Assembly: GCA_031267635.1 (NCBI GenBank)
Contig: JAIRYX010000496.1
Location: forward strand, 1 to 9,878
Source of the DNA: Planctomycetaceae bacterium
Lineage (GTDB): Bacteria; Planctomycetota; Planctomycetia; Pirellulales; Thermoguttaceae
Reading direction: 5' to 3'
Length of the DNA: 9,878 nucleotides
Both the position numbers and the translations under genes were made by a program. The notes beneath the pieces are model-generated. The model had not been told where the DNA came from, did not search any database, and saw only the letters and a program-made list of their open reading frames with translations. This document shows, piece by piece, positions 1-8,040 of this stretch (the first letter of the stretch is position 1; the number at the start of each line of letters is the position of its first letter).

Positions 1-37
1 TTGGTGTAGCAGATTAGTGAGAAAGGGAATTCGTTTT

Positions 38-1255
38 TCAAAGACGGAATTGATGCACAAAATCGTTGTCGGACTGGTCATAAATTATTGGTTCTTCGGA
101 TCTTATCCGTGTATTCAATAATTTTAGAACATGACCCAAATTTTGTGTTGTTGACGTTTTTATGCCGTCCATTGCCGCGCCAAGAACAACGGCATATTCA
201 GAACGTGACCAACAAAAAGTATTCGCATCACCTGCAATTGCTTTAATTTTACCTTCCAATCCTAATAATTGTGAAGAACCGCCAACCAAAAGTACCGGAA
301 TGTTTTCAACTTTTAATTTTTCCCGACATAATTTAATATAAGGTTTTAATTCGTTACAAATCTGATCCGTAAAATCTCCGACGCATTGGTTGATGGTTTC
401 TTGTTTCAAAATGAAACCGTTTCCTTTGATATCAATACCGTGTTCCGGTTTTCGATTCTTTCTCAAAAATTCTTTAATGCGGCGAACCTTCGACTTGAAC
501 GCATTTTTCCATGAAAAGACTTTGTTCCAAAAACTTTGCGATTCGTCAGAATCATCGTTGTTATTCTCTTGGGCTGATTCAAGAATTCTTTCATCTAAAT
601 CATCACCACCCCAGTTGAAACCTTTTGTCGGAATTTCAGGAATCGGTTGGAAAATTCCATTTTTGTACTGAACAACAGCAAAATCGGTTGTTCCGCCTCC
701 AATGTCGCAAACAATGACATTGTTTATACCTTGCGTATGCGTTGCAAATAACCACGCTTTCGCCGCCGCGACCGGTTTTTCGATGACACGAACGTGCCGA
801 AAACCGCCTTTTTCAGCGGCACGGCGAATCGCGTCGCGCTGCGGTTCCGAAAAACAAACGGGAACTGTCAAAATACAAGAATCAATCGTTTTCTTATAAA
901 ACGCGGGAATATGTTTCTCAACAAATTCTTTAATGTATTGAAAAAGATGAGACGCTAATTCAACACGTTCAATGCTGCGTCCGCTACCAAGCCGGATTTT
1001 TCCCGGTTTGTGAATCTCTTTTTTGAGAGCAATAACATAGCCATCAGGATCATGGTCGAGCATCTCTTCCGCGTCATCTCCCACAAGAATGTTTCCTTCA
1101 CCGGCTTTAGGAACATAGAAAACAGTGGGAATCATTGTGAGGACATTTCGCCCGATTTCGATAAGTTCCGGTCGATTATTATGTTCGTCAAAATACGCGA
1201 CTTTTGTTCGGCTTGTTCCAAAGTCAATAGCAAGTTTGTAATTTTGTTGCGTCAT
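38..1255 (-). CDS. Hsp70/DnaK-like actin-fold ATPase without substrate-binding domain
   Basis: Predicted 405-residue cytoplasmic ATPase of the Hsp70/actin superfamily. Visible nucleotide-binding motifs are phosphate-1 (AIDFGTSRTKVA, residues 9-20), the connect-type EKPVAAAKAW (159-168), phosphate-2 (DIGGGTTD, 184-191), GGDDLDE (216-222) and the adenosine motif LLVGGSSQL (322-330). DnaK is about 640 residues; this protein ends shortly after the nucleotide-binding domain, so the peptide-binding domain and lid are absent. Where DnaK carries subdomain IIB, this protein has an acidic Asn/Asp/Ser stretch (about 229-240) followed by a Trp/Lys/Arg-rich probable helix (about 241-270). The start ATG overlaps the stop of the dynamin-like gene (ATGA) and has no Shine-Dalgarno sequence of its own, so translation is probably coupled. 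It is the last gene of the operon seen here; another gene could follow beyond base 1. The fold is sure. A role as partner or regulator of the GTPase is inference from context. Confidence 0.9.
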   Translation of the reverse strand: MTQQNYKLAIDFGTSRTKVAYFDEHNNRPELIEIGRNVLTMIPTVFYVPKAGEGNILVGDDAEEMLDHDPDGYVIALKKEIHKPGKIRLGSGRSIERVELASHLFQYIKEFVEKHIPAFYKKTIDSCILTVPVCFSEPQRDAIRRAAEKGGFRHVRVIEKPVAAAKAWLFATHTQGINNVIVCDIGGGTTDFAVVQYKNGIFQPIPEIPTKGFNWGGDDLDERILESAQENNNDDSDESQSFWNKVFSWKNAFKSKVRRIKEFLRKNRKPEHGIDIKGNGFILKQETINQCVGDFTDQICNELKPYIKLCREKLKVENIPVLLVGGSSQLLGLEGKIKAIAGDANTFCWSRSEYAVVLGAAMDGIKTSTTQNLGHVLKLLNTRIRSEEPIIYDQSDNDFVHQFRL

Positions 1256-3165
1256 CGTTGTTTTTTATTAGGAATGATAAGGGTTAATAGTTTTTGTAAA
1301 TGTTCCGTTTGGGACAATCGTTGCTTGATTTCTTCCACAAGTTTCGCGTTTTCTTCGCGAGATATTTTTATCGCGCGGCTTGCTTGTTCGATTTGTGTCT
1401 CCAAGCGTTTTTTTTCATTTGTCATTGATTGCTCAAAAAGTTGTATAATTTCTCTATTCACATTAATGGATTTTTCCTCAAAAAACATCTTCACATGAAA
1501 TTGCGTTTGATTTGCAAGTTTTTGTAATTGTTGTTGAATTTGGCTGAAAATTTGTTGTCTTTGCTGTTGCTGCATACCTGCATGTGCTTGATGTACTCCA
1601 ATACCTGCAGCTAACCAAGGCGTTATTGTCATTGCAAGTATTGCTATTCCTCCTGCCGGCGGACAAACTGATGTCAGTATTCCCATAGCAGCAGTAGCCA
1701 TAGCATATCCTGCTGCACCGCCATAAAATATATTTCTTGTTTTATCGAAAGTTCGCATTGTGTTCGTTTGAATTTTACTTCCGGAAAACGGAACAGTATC
1801 AAATTTCGTGAAATCTTGAACTAATAACTCTCCAAATTTTTGTGATGATTCACCGAGTTTTCCAATAGTATCCTGACTTAAAAGAAAGACTTCTTGATTA
1901 AAACGATTCAACAATTCTCCTAAACATTCTGATGCTGTTGCCATCCAATCTTGTTGAAATGTTTCTGTTTGTTCTCGCAGTTGCGGTAATTCTAAATTTT
2001 CTATTGATTCTATAATTTGCGAGACAAAACGTCCAGACGGATTCAAATCTGCATAGATTGTATTTTGACAATGGCGGCAAACATCTTGAAATTTTTCTGA
2101 AAACGTTTTCATTTCCTTTTTAAACGATTCATTTTCCCATTTCATAAAACCCGCTTTTGCCTGATTCAAATCGTTTTGGATTTTCTGCAATTCTTCCTGA
2201 CTTTTAGTTTGCAGTAATCGTTGTTGAGAACGAAGATCGGTAGAAATTTCATTCAACGGCAACATCAATTTTACCGCAATTTGCGCCGCGAGTATTTCAT
2301 CTTTTTTCGCTTTCAGTCCACGATGAATAAAATCCAACAAGGTCAAAAAACCGCTTTCCTGAAACAACGTACCGTCATGCGATTCGTCGGCGACATTTTT
2401 GAGTTCCGAGCTAATCGGAAAATATTGAATCTGGTCTTTGGAAATGCCAAGTTCCTTTTCCAAAATATTTTGATTTCGTTCTCGCCAGCCCTCCGATTGC
2501 TCGGAATCTACCGCGTCAATTTTTGTCTGCACAAAAAAGACCTGCTTTTTGAGACGGTCTTTCAATTCTTTAAGAAACGCAATTTCATCACGGCTTATCA
2601 CCGATTCGACGCTGTCGAGAACAAAGAAAATCGCGTCGGCATTTGGAGCGTAACGCCATGAAATTTCCCGATGTTGTTTGAACAATCCGCCGACGCCCGG
2701 CGTATCCACAATAACAATCCCTTCCTTCAACATCGGATTCGGCTCTTCAACGCCGATAAAATCCACATGTTTTTCATTGCGAGGATTACCGTCTTCCGTA
2801 CCGTAATTTTTAATTTCCTCTTGCGAAATCTCAAGAGGATCGCGCCGTTTACCCGTATCAATATCCGGTTGAAAGAAAATTTTGAATTTCCGTTCTGGAG
2901 CATAAAGAATTTTATAAACGGTCGAAGTGGCAATATCGCTGGAGACCGGTAACAAATTTTTTGTTCCAAGTAAAGCGTTAATGAAACTTGTTTTTCCTTT
3001 TTTGATTTCTCCCATAACGACAATGCGGAACAGACCAAGTTCAAACCGCTTCATTTCCGGTTCAAGCCGTTCAATCAATTCCGGTCGATTTTCTGTTTTT
3101 GCGATTTCACAAAATTGACTCCAACATTGTAGCAAAACGCTTTTATTATTCGTTTTATTTTTCAT
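1252..3165 (-). CDS. Dynamin-like GTPase with C-terminal membrane hairpin
   Basis: Predicted 637-residue bacterial dynamin-family GTPase, a class that binds or reshapes membranes using GTP hydrolysis. The G1 P-loop is GEIKKGKT (52-59), switch I threonine lies in DIATST (77-82), G3 is DTPGVGG (154-160) and G4 is TKID (214-217). Helical, coiled-coil-prone sequence follows (about 300-450). A Gly/Ala-rich hydrophobic hairpin (about 482-523, with a CPPAGG turn) is the likely membrane insertion element, followed by a Gln-rich helical tail (530-630). It starts 11 bp after the C39-like gene, with GAGGAAA at 3172-3178 overlapping that gene's stop codon, and its own stop overlaps the start of the Hsp70-like gene. 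No N-terminal signal peptide is seen. The family call is firm; the membrane it acts on and its trigger are unknown. Confidence 0.92.
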   Translation of the reverse strand: MKNKTNNKSVLLQCWSQFCEIAKTENRPELIERLEPEMKRFELGLFRIVVMGEIKKGKTSFINALLGTKNLLPVSSDIATSTVYKILYAPERKFKIFFQPDIDTGKRRDPLEISQEEIKNYGTEDGNPRNEKHVDFIGVEEPNPMLKEGIVIVDTPGVGGLFKQHREISWRYAPNADAIFFVLDSVESVISRDEIAFLKELKDRLKKQVFFVQTKIDAVDSEQSEGWRERNQNILEKELGISKDQIQYFPISSELKNVADESHDGTLFQESGFLTLLDFIHRGLKAKKDEILAAQIAVKLMLPLNEISTDLRSQQRLLQTKSQEELQKIQNDLNQAKAGFMKWENESFKKEMKTFSEKFQDVCRHCQNTIYADLNPSGRFVSQIIESIENLELPQLREQTETFQQDWMATASECLGELLNRFNQEVFLLSQDTIGKLGESSQKFGELLVQDFTKFDTVPFSGSKIQTNTMRTFDKTRNIFYGGAAGYAMATAAMGILTSVCPPAGGIAILAMTITPWLAAGIGVHQAHAGMQQQQRQQIFSQIQQQLQKLANQTQFHVKMFFEEKSINVNREIIQLFEQSMTNEKKRLETQIEQASRAIKISREENAKLVEEIKQRLSQTEHLQKLLTLIIPNKKQR

Positions 3166-3171
3166 GTTTCA

Positions 3172-3178
3172 TTTCCTC
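3172..3178 (-). promoter_or_regulatory. Shine-Dalgarno of the dynamin-like gene overlapping the upstream stop codon
   Basis: On the minus strand GAGGAAA lies 6 nt before the dynamin-like ATG (3165). It shares bases with the TGA stop (3177-3179) of the C39-like gene. This arrangement suggests termination-reinitiation coupling, fixing the ratio of the two proteins. Confidence 0.75.
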
Positions 3179-4019
3179 AAATCTCTAAAAACAGTTGATT
3201 GATTGCCGTATCGCCTAATGCTTCCCATGATGAATCATAATTTGTAGATGCGTAATCCGCCTCAAGATTTCCCGAAAGAAATGTTGTAGCAAACAATCTT
3301 ATTGCAACGATCCCAAGATTAACCCAAAAATCCATCGTTTCGTTATTGATAACGCTTCCCCATTGAAAAGAAGACGGTGCGTTATCGGTTGCAACATAGG
3401 TACAATTTGAATCATTCCACGCTTCAAGAAAATGATCCAACGGATAATGTTGATGATCGCCATTCGAATGTCCCGGATCATTGATAATCACTTGCGGATG
3501 ATTCGGATCAGAAAAATCAACGCCGTCAATAACGATAGCGTGATCAGGAGAAGGATAATCAAAGCCCGTTAATCGCTGCCAGAAAGATTGACCGTTCCAG
3601 AGTTCACCGGAATCCACCGCAACGATAACTTTATGCCCATGTGCTAATTCATTGACAAGTGAAGGAATATCGCCGTCATAATTAGCATGCGTGGACACAC
3701 CGTAATATTCTAGAAGTTTTCCCATATTTCCGATACTTGTTCCATTGTCGGTCAACCAGCCGTGACTGGCGGCGTCATAAACAAGTTCCGCTTCGCTTAC
3801 ATTAATTCCGAAATCGTGCAAAATCATTTCCTGCGAAACAACCGCACAAGTAAAATCTGTCGTTTGAGGGATATACGTTCCGTCACCGCCATAAATGTTA
3901 TGCGAAAACTCCATTTGCGTCCACGATGAAGAAACGTCGTCAATGTTCCAATCAATCTCTTGATGTTCCCCAAAATCGCTGCCGTAAGGTAACGAAAAAT
4001 CAAAATTGTCGTCAAACAT
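3177..4019 (-). CDS. C39-like (papain-fold) cysteine peptidase family protein
   Basis: Predicted 280-residue protein with a bacteriocin-processing C39-like papain fold at about residues 46-210. The expected catalytic pattern is visible: Gln52 six residues before Cys58 (PQTTDFTCAV), His160 in DHAIVIDGVD and Asp181 in INDPG. The acidic N-terminus (MFDDNFDFSL) is not a signal peptide, and there is no ABC-transporter or membrane domain as in C39 bacteriocin exporters, so it is probably a soluble cytoplasmic protein. The C-terminal portion (about 228-280) contains a mildly hydrophobic segment (WVNLGIVAIRLFATTFL) of unknown role. The ATG at 4019 is supported by AGGAG at 4028-4032. It is the first gene of an operon with the dynamin-like GTPase and the Hsp70-like ATPase. 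The residues suggest an active protease, but peptide-binding or transglutaminase-like activity cannot be excluded, and its substrate is unknown. Confidence 0.8.
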   Translation of the reverse strand: MFDDNFDFSLPYGSDFGEHQEIDWNIDDVSSSWTQMEFSHNIYGGDGTYIPQTTDFTCAVVSQEMILHDFGINVSEAELVYDAASHGWLTDNGTSIGNMGKLLEYYGVSTHANYDGDIPSLVNELAHGHKVIVAVDSGELWNGQSFWQRLTGFDYPSPDHAIVIDGVDFSDPNHPQVIINDPGHSNGDHQHYPLDHFLEAWNDSNCTYVATDNAPSSFQWGSVINNETMDFWVNLGIVAIRLFATTFLSGNLEADYASTNYDSSWEALGDTAINQLFLEI

Positions 4020-4047
4020 ATTTCTAACTCCTAAAAAAATTAAAGTA

Positions 4048-4076
4048 ATATTTCAATTGAATCTATAATTTCTCAA
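4048..4076 (-). promoter_or_regulatory. Weak candidate promoter for the C39-dynamin-Hsp70 operon
   Basis: The 143-bp gap between the kinase stop and the C39-like start (4020-4162) is AT-rich. On the minus strand it holds TTGAGA (4071-4076), a 17-nt spacer and AAATAT (4048-4053). The -10 match is poor. No convincing hairpin-plus-T-run terminator follows the kinase, so readthrough from the kinase gene is also possible. Confidence 0.25.
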
Positions 4077-4162
4077 AACATAAAATCGAATGAAGTACTG
4101 AAAATATGTTGAAAAATTTTTATGGTTCATCCGCCAATTTCATGCCTTTGCGTTATGTAGTG

Positions 4163-7100
4163 CTAGTATTTTAAGTTTGATTCCTCTTTCGTTCCTCGCA
4201 GTGTCAATCGTGTTTTGAACGACCAGTCAGCGTCGGTGATTGCGGATTTTTCGTCGGACCAGCAAAGCGAGTCGCTCCAGAAGATATTAACGATGTGTCC
4301 CGCCGCGCGAGCGTTGCGGACTTTGTCGAATAATTCCGCTAATTGCGGCTCTATAGTCAGGTCGATTTCTTTACCGACATTTGCCGCCGCTTTGATTTGT
4401 TCTCTTGTCAACGTCAACGGACAAAATTCCGCGTCTTTAATGTTTTCCGGGCGATAGACGGCAAAGTTGTCCGTCGGCAAAAACTGGAACAACAACAAAT
4501 ACGCTTCGCCCGCGTCGTTTCCTTCGGCAAAATCGGACGGCGTTCCTAATTTGTTGCGTATCAAACCGGTCAAAGTCCGCAAGTCCGACTTGTCGGCAAC
4601 ATGAAGAAGCTGGTCGTAATACGGGCGGATGAACGGTTTCGTTTCGTTTTTGTCGTTGAAAAACATGAGCGTTCCCCACAAGGACATCAGGTCGCTTTGT
4701 TCGGAAAGCACGGATTGACCGCTCCAAATCCGGTATTTCATTTCGGCATTGAGTAAAAACTCATAGCAGAACAATCGAAACTCCTGCGGCTCTCGGCGAT
4801 TTTCATCGGAATCAAACTTGTTGGACGTGTCAGCGATTCTTTGCAGCAATCCACGAAACGCCATGATTTCCTGTTTGTATTGTTCCAAGAACTCCTGCGA
4901 CGGCTTGCCGCCGTCAAGATTCTTTTCTGCTTTCATTTCCGCCGCGCGGACTTTCACCACTTGTTCGACAATACTGATAATCCGCCGGACTTTATAACGT
5001 CCGCTTTCCGTCAAAATGTTTTCGACCTGTTTGTTCAACTCTTCCAAGTTCTGATTCGCGTCGTCAAGTTTTTCGAGCAACGCCCGTACCAAACTCAACT
5101 TGCAATTCAGAATAATTTGCGTTGAGAGAAAGTTTGTCGATTTGCGAGATTCGGCGTACAATTTTTCCGCTTGAACAAGATTCGCGTCTTTCGCGCCGCT
5201 TGCCGCACCGCCGAAAAGTTCGCAATCCGCCCAACGTTCTTGAGAGTTGGAATAACGCTCCCGCAACTCGCGGAAATAACGCAACTGCCCCGGCAACTGA
5301 ACGGCGGATTCCGTGCCGCCTAACTGCTCTTCCGAAGATTTTAGCTTCTCGGCAATTAACTGAACGATTTCCGCGTACTTTTGTTTCGCGCCAGCAAAGT
5401 CGCCGCGATAACGCGCCGTCATCGCAAGTCCGTGCATATTGTGAAAAACGTAAATATCGGCAAACGGATTGTTTCCCCGGCTTTCCAACGAATTTGCTTT
5501 ACGAATGTCTAACGCCGTTTGAAATTGCGTGTTCGCGTCGTTGATTTTCCATTGATCAATGAGCATCCATGCGAAACGTTCCGCAACATGCGCGATGAGC
5601 GGATGATTCGATTTGATTGTTCCGGCGGCGCTCATTGACATCAAGACCCGCTGCGCTGCGCGAAACGGACGGTCGTCATATCGACCGAGACCGGAAAGTT
5701 CCGCTCCCAGCGATGCGGAAATGTCGATTTTCAATAAATTCACGGCTTGCGGACGCACTTGCTCATAAATCTTATGCGCCTCTTCATCTCTTAACAGCGA
5801 TTGACCAATCAGCCGCGCGTGATCGGTCATGCAGAGCAATTTCAGTTGCTGCGAAACAACGTCTTGCGGATATTCCAATAACGCTTCTTTATATTTCGCT
5901 TCGGCTTGTTCCGCGATATTCCGGTCGCTTTTCAAACTGGAAATAATGTGTAACAGCACGGCTTCCGTGTTTTTGTCCGCCGCGCGGATCGGCAGGTTTT
6001 TATTGGCTGCGGCGTATTTTTGGTATGCGGTTTCCATTCGGGCAGCGTATTCCGCGCCGTCGAGATTGCTGTCCGCCAAAGTTTTGACGTCGTTGACCAA
6101 TTGCTGTTGCGGCGGCGTTAATGTCGGCAGAACTTTTTGCGTCAATGCGTACAGCCAGTTTTGAACGTAAACCGTGTCAACATTGAGATAACCTTTCGTA
6201 TCTTCGCCGAGAACGGTTTTCGGTTCCGTCGTTTGCAAAAGCGTGTTTGCCGCCGCTTGGCGGACAAACGGCAGAAACCAAGGCGTTTCTGAAAACCAAG
6301 TCGCGCCGCTCAATCCCGGCAATTCCACTAAATCCGCCGCGATATTATTGCGCTCCGTCGGATCATAACGCAAATTGACAGCCGGGGCGTGGGGTGGTAG
6401 CGACGGATCGCGGATTTCAAGCGGAATTTTCGTCGTTGTTGTCCAAAATGATTGAATCATGCCTCCGGTAATGACTAAAAGTAGCAAACTTATCAAGACG
6501 GCAATCGCGTAAAATTCCTGATGTCGATACCATGATTTATGTGGCGGTTGATCGGATGTTTTTCGTCGGTTCGGCGTAAACGGATAGGATTTCATCGTGT
6601 CTCGCATGTCGCTATTGTCGTACTCGCTCGACGTAATTTGATCCGTGTCGGAAATGTTCAGCAATTCCTGCGGAATCGTTTCCCACAATGCGTCAATACT
6701 AGCAAACGGCGCAAGAGCTTCGGCGGCTTCCAGCGGTGTACTGAAACGGTTGTTAAGGTCTTTCGCCGACATTTTAAGATAGACGCGATTGAGTTCCTGC
6801 GGTATGTCTGGACAGATCGACGTCAGCGCGGGCGGCTCGGCGACAATATGCGCCATCAGTTTTGCTCGGTTGGAATTATAATTTTTCCCGTCAAACGGCG
6901 GTGCGCCATTCAAAAGAAAATAAAGCGTGTTGCCCAAACTATAAATGTCGGCGCGAATGTCCACCGTTGTCGGATCGTCCCATTGTTCGGGAGCCATATA
7001 ATCAACGGTTCCCATGGTCGTGCCGGCTTGCGTCAACTGTCCGAAACTTCGGTCATTGTGCAACACGTCTTGCTGAAATTTTCCGAGTCCGAGATCAAGA

Positions 7101-7924
7101 ATTTTGATAACGCCGTGACGGTCGAGCATCAGATTTCCCGGCTTGATATCGCGGTGAACCAATCCGCGCTGCCCGGCGTGATGCAATCCCAACGCCGCCT
7201 GGCGAATCGCTTCGCAAGCCGCACCGATAGACAGAAGCGTCGAGTTGTTTTCGTTTTGATTCGATGCGTCACTTGCATTGTTATTTTCATCGGAAGATTG
7301 ATGACCGGTTTCACGGCGGCGTTTTTCTTCCATTTCGGCAGTCAACCGTTGCAACGTTACGCCCGCGACGTATTCCATCACAAGATAATGAATGCCGTTT
7401 GTCTCGCCGGCATTGTACGCTTGAACGATGTTCGGATGTTTTAAACCACCGATCAACTGCATTTCACGGCGAAATCGAGTGACGGCATGGTCGTCGCCCA
7501 TGTATTGTTCCGGCAAAATTTTAACGGCGACAATTTGATTGAGGTAAATCTGCCGTGCTTTGTACACAACTCCCATTCCGCCGCGTCCGAGCTGTTCGAG
7601 CAATTCATAATCGCCAAGCCGCCGCATATTGTTGTGACGCTGTAAAATCTTTTTGACGATCTCGGAATGTTCGGGAAAACGCGACGAATATTGTTCCAAC
7701 AAAAGCGATTCGCCGTTTTGGGTGCGTAATTCGATTTCAATTTCAAGCAATTCGCGCAAAAGATCAGCGCGTGCCGCTTCCGGTACAAGACGCAAGCAGC
7801 TTTCGATCCGAATCCGCGACCCGCGTTGCCATGCCGTCTCAAAATCGTCGCACACTTCGTCGATCTGCTTCATGTACGGCGAGGAAATATGCCGTCGCGT
7901 TTGCTCAAAATCGTCAAAAACCAT
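4163..7924 (-). CDS. Membrane-anchored Ser/Thr protein kinase with TPR-like outer region
   Basis: Predicted 1253-residue protein (numbering from the ATG at 7924). An N-terminal helical region (about 1-103), of a type common in planctomycete kinases, precedes a Hanks-type kinase domain. That domain has the glycine loop GRGGMG (113-118), VAVK Lys135, Glu154 in RREM, HRD catalytic loop 257-259 with Asn264, DLG in place of DFG (277-279) and APE (311-313), so it should be active. One membrane segment lies at about 471-490. The following roughly 760 residues are mainly helical with TPR-like stretches (for example AEAKYKEALLEYP, DANTQFQTALDIRK, AGAKQKYAEIVQLIA) and would face outside the cytoplasm. 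An Asn/Asp/Ser/Glu-rich insert (about 197-228) interrupts the domain after the hinge (MEYVAG). The frame stays open to a TTG at 7999, but that codon lies in the predicted -35 box. No clear Shine-Dalgarno precedes the ATG at 7924; another ATG at 7873 is possible. Substrates and ligand are unknown. Confidence 0.93.
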   Translation of the reverse strand: MVFDDFEQTRRHISSPYMKQIDEVCDDFETAWQRGSRIRIESCLRLVPEAARADLLRELLEIEIELRTQNGESLLLEQYSSRFPEHSEIVKKILQRHNNMRRLGDYELLEQLGRGGMGVVYKARQIYLNQIVAVKILPEQYMGDDHAVTRFRREMQLIGGLKHPNIVQAYNAGETNGIHYLVMEYVAGVTLQRLTAEMEEKRRRETGHQSSDENNNASDASNQNENNSTLLSIGAACEAIRQAALGLHHAGQRGLVHRDIKPGNLMLDRHGVIKILDLGLGKFQQDVLHNDRSFGQLTQAGTTMGTVDYMAPEQWDDPTTVDIRADIYSLGNTLYFLLNGAPPFDGKNYNSNRAKLMAHIVAEPPALTSICPDIPQELNRVYLKMSAKDLNNRFSTPLEAAEALAPFASIDALWETIPQELLNISDTDQITSSEYDNSDMRDTMKSYPFTPNRRKTSDQPPHKSWYRHQEFYAIAVLISLLLLVITGGMIQSFWTTTTKIPLEIRDPSLPPHAPAVNLRYDPTERNNIAADLVELPGLSGATWFSETPWFLPFVRQAAANTLLQTTEPKTVLGEDTKGYLNVDTVYVQNWLYALTQKVLPTLTPPQQQLVNDVKTLADSNLDGAEYAARMETAYQKYAAANKNLPIRAADKNTEAVLLHIISSLKSDRNIAEQAEAKYKEALLEYPQDVVSQQLKLLCMTDHARLIGQSLLRDEEAHKIYEQVRPQAVNLLKIDISASLGAELSGLGRYDDRPFRAAQRVLMSMSAAGTIKSNHPLIAHVAERFAWMLIDQWKINDANTQFQTALDIRKANSLESRGNNPFADIYVFHNMHGLAMTARYRGDFAGAKQKYAEIVQLIAEKLKSSEEQLGGTESAVQLPGQLRYFRELRERYSNSQERWADCELFGGAASGAKDANLVQAEKLYAESRKSTNFLSTQIILNCKLSLVRALLEKLDDANQNLEELNKQVENILTESGRYKVRRIISIVEQVVKVRAAEMKAEKNLDGGKPSQEFLEQYKQEIMAFRGLLQRIADTSNKFDSDENRREPQEFRLFCYEFLLNAEMKYRIWSGQSVLSEQSDLMSLWGTLMFFNDKNETKPFIRPYYDQLLHVADKSDLRTLTGLIRNKLGTPSDFAEGNDAGEAYLLLFQFLPTDNFAVYRPENIKDAEFCPLTLTREQIKAAANVGKEIDLTIEPQLAELFDKVRNARAAGHIVNIFWSDSLCWSDEKSAITDADWSFKTRLTLRGTKEESNLKY

Positions 7925-7975
7925 GAGAAAGAAAACCAAAAGGGAGATATAAAAAACGCAAAAAATATTTCCTGT

Positions 7976-8004
7976 ATTATCCCTAAAATCCACAATCAAT
8001 TCAA
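7976..8004 (-). promoter_or_regulatory. Candidate sigma70-type promoter of the Ser/Thr kinase gene
   Basis: On the minus strand TTGAAT (7999-8004) and GATAAT (7976-7981) are separated by exactly 17 nt. Transcription would begin near 7969, giving a leader of about 45 nt before the ATG at 7924. This argues against the in-frame TTG at 7999 as the translation start. The -35 box lies 36 bp from the left target duplication of the 8049-8348 element. Confidence 0.5.
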
Positions 8005-8040
8005 CCCCAGCTAGAAAAAGAAATGAATGAGATTTCTAAA

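Noticed and set aside
1..37. A further operon gene after the Hsp70-like ATPase
   Set aside because: Only 37 bases remain and they contain no start codon with a ribosome binding site on the minus strand.
1010..1498. 162-codon plus-strand open frame across the Hsp70/dynamin junction
   Set aside because: Antisense to two well-supported genes that overlap by four bases; the product has no domain and no upstream ribosome binding site.
4020..4162. Rho-independent terminator after the kinase gene
   Set aside because: No stable GC stem followed by a T run on the minus strand; only short A/T matches.
6539..7444. 301-codon open frame on the plus strand
   Set aside because: It lies wholly opposite the kinase coding region, including its conserved catalytic motifs, and its product is Arg/Cys/His-rich with no recognisable domain.
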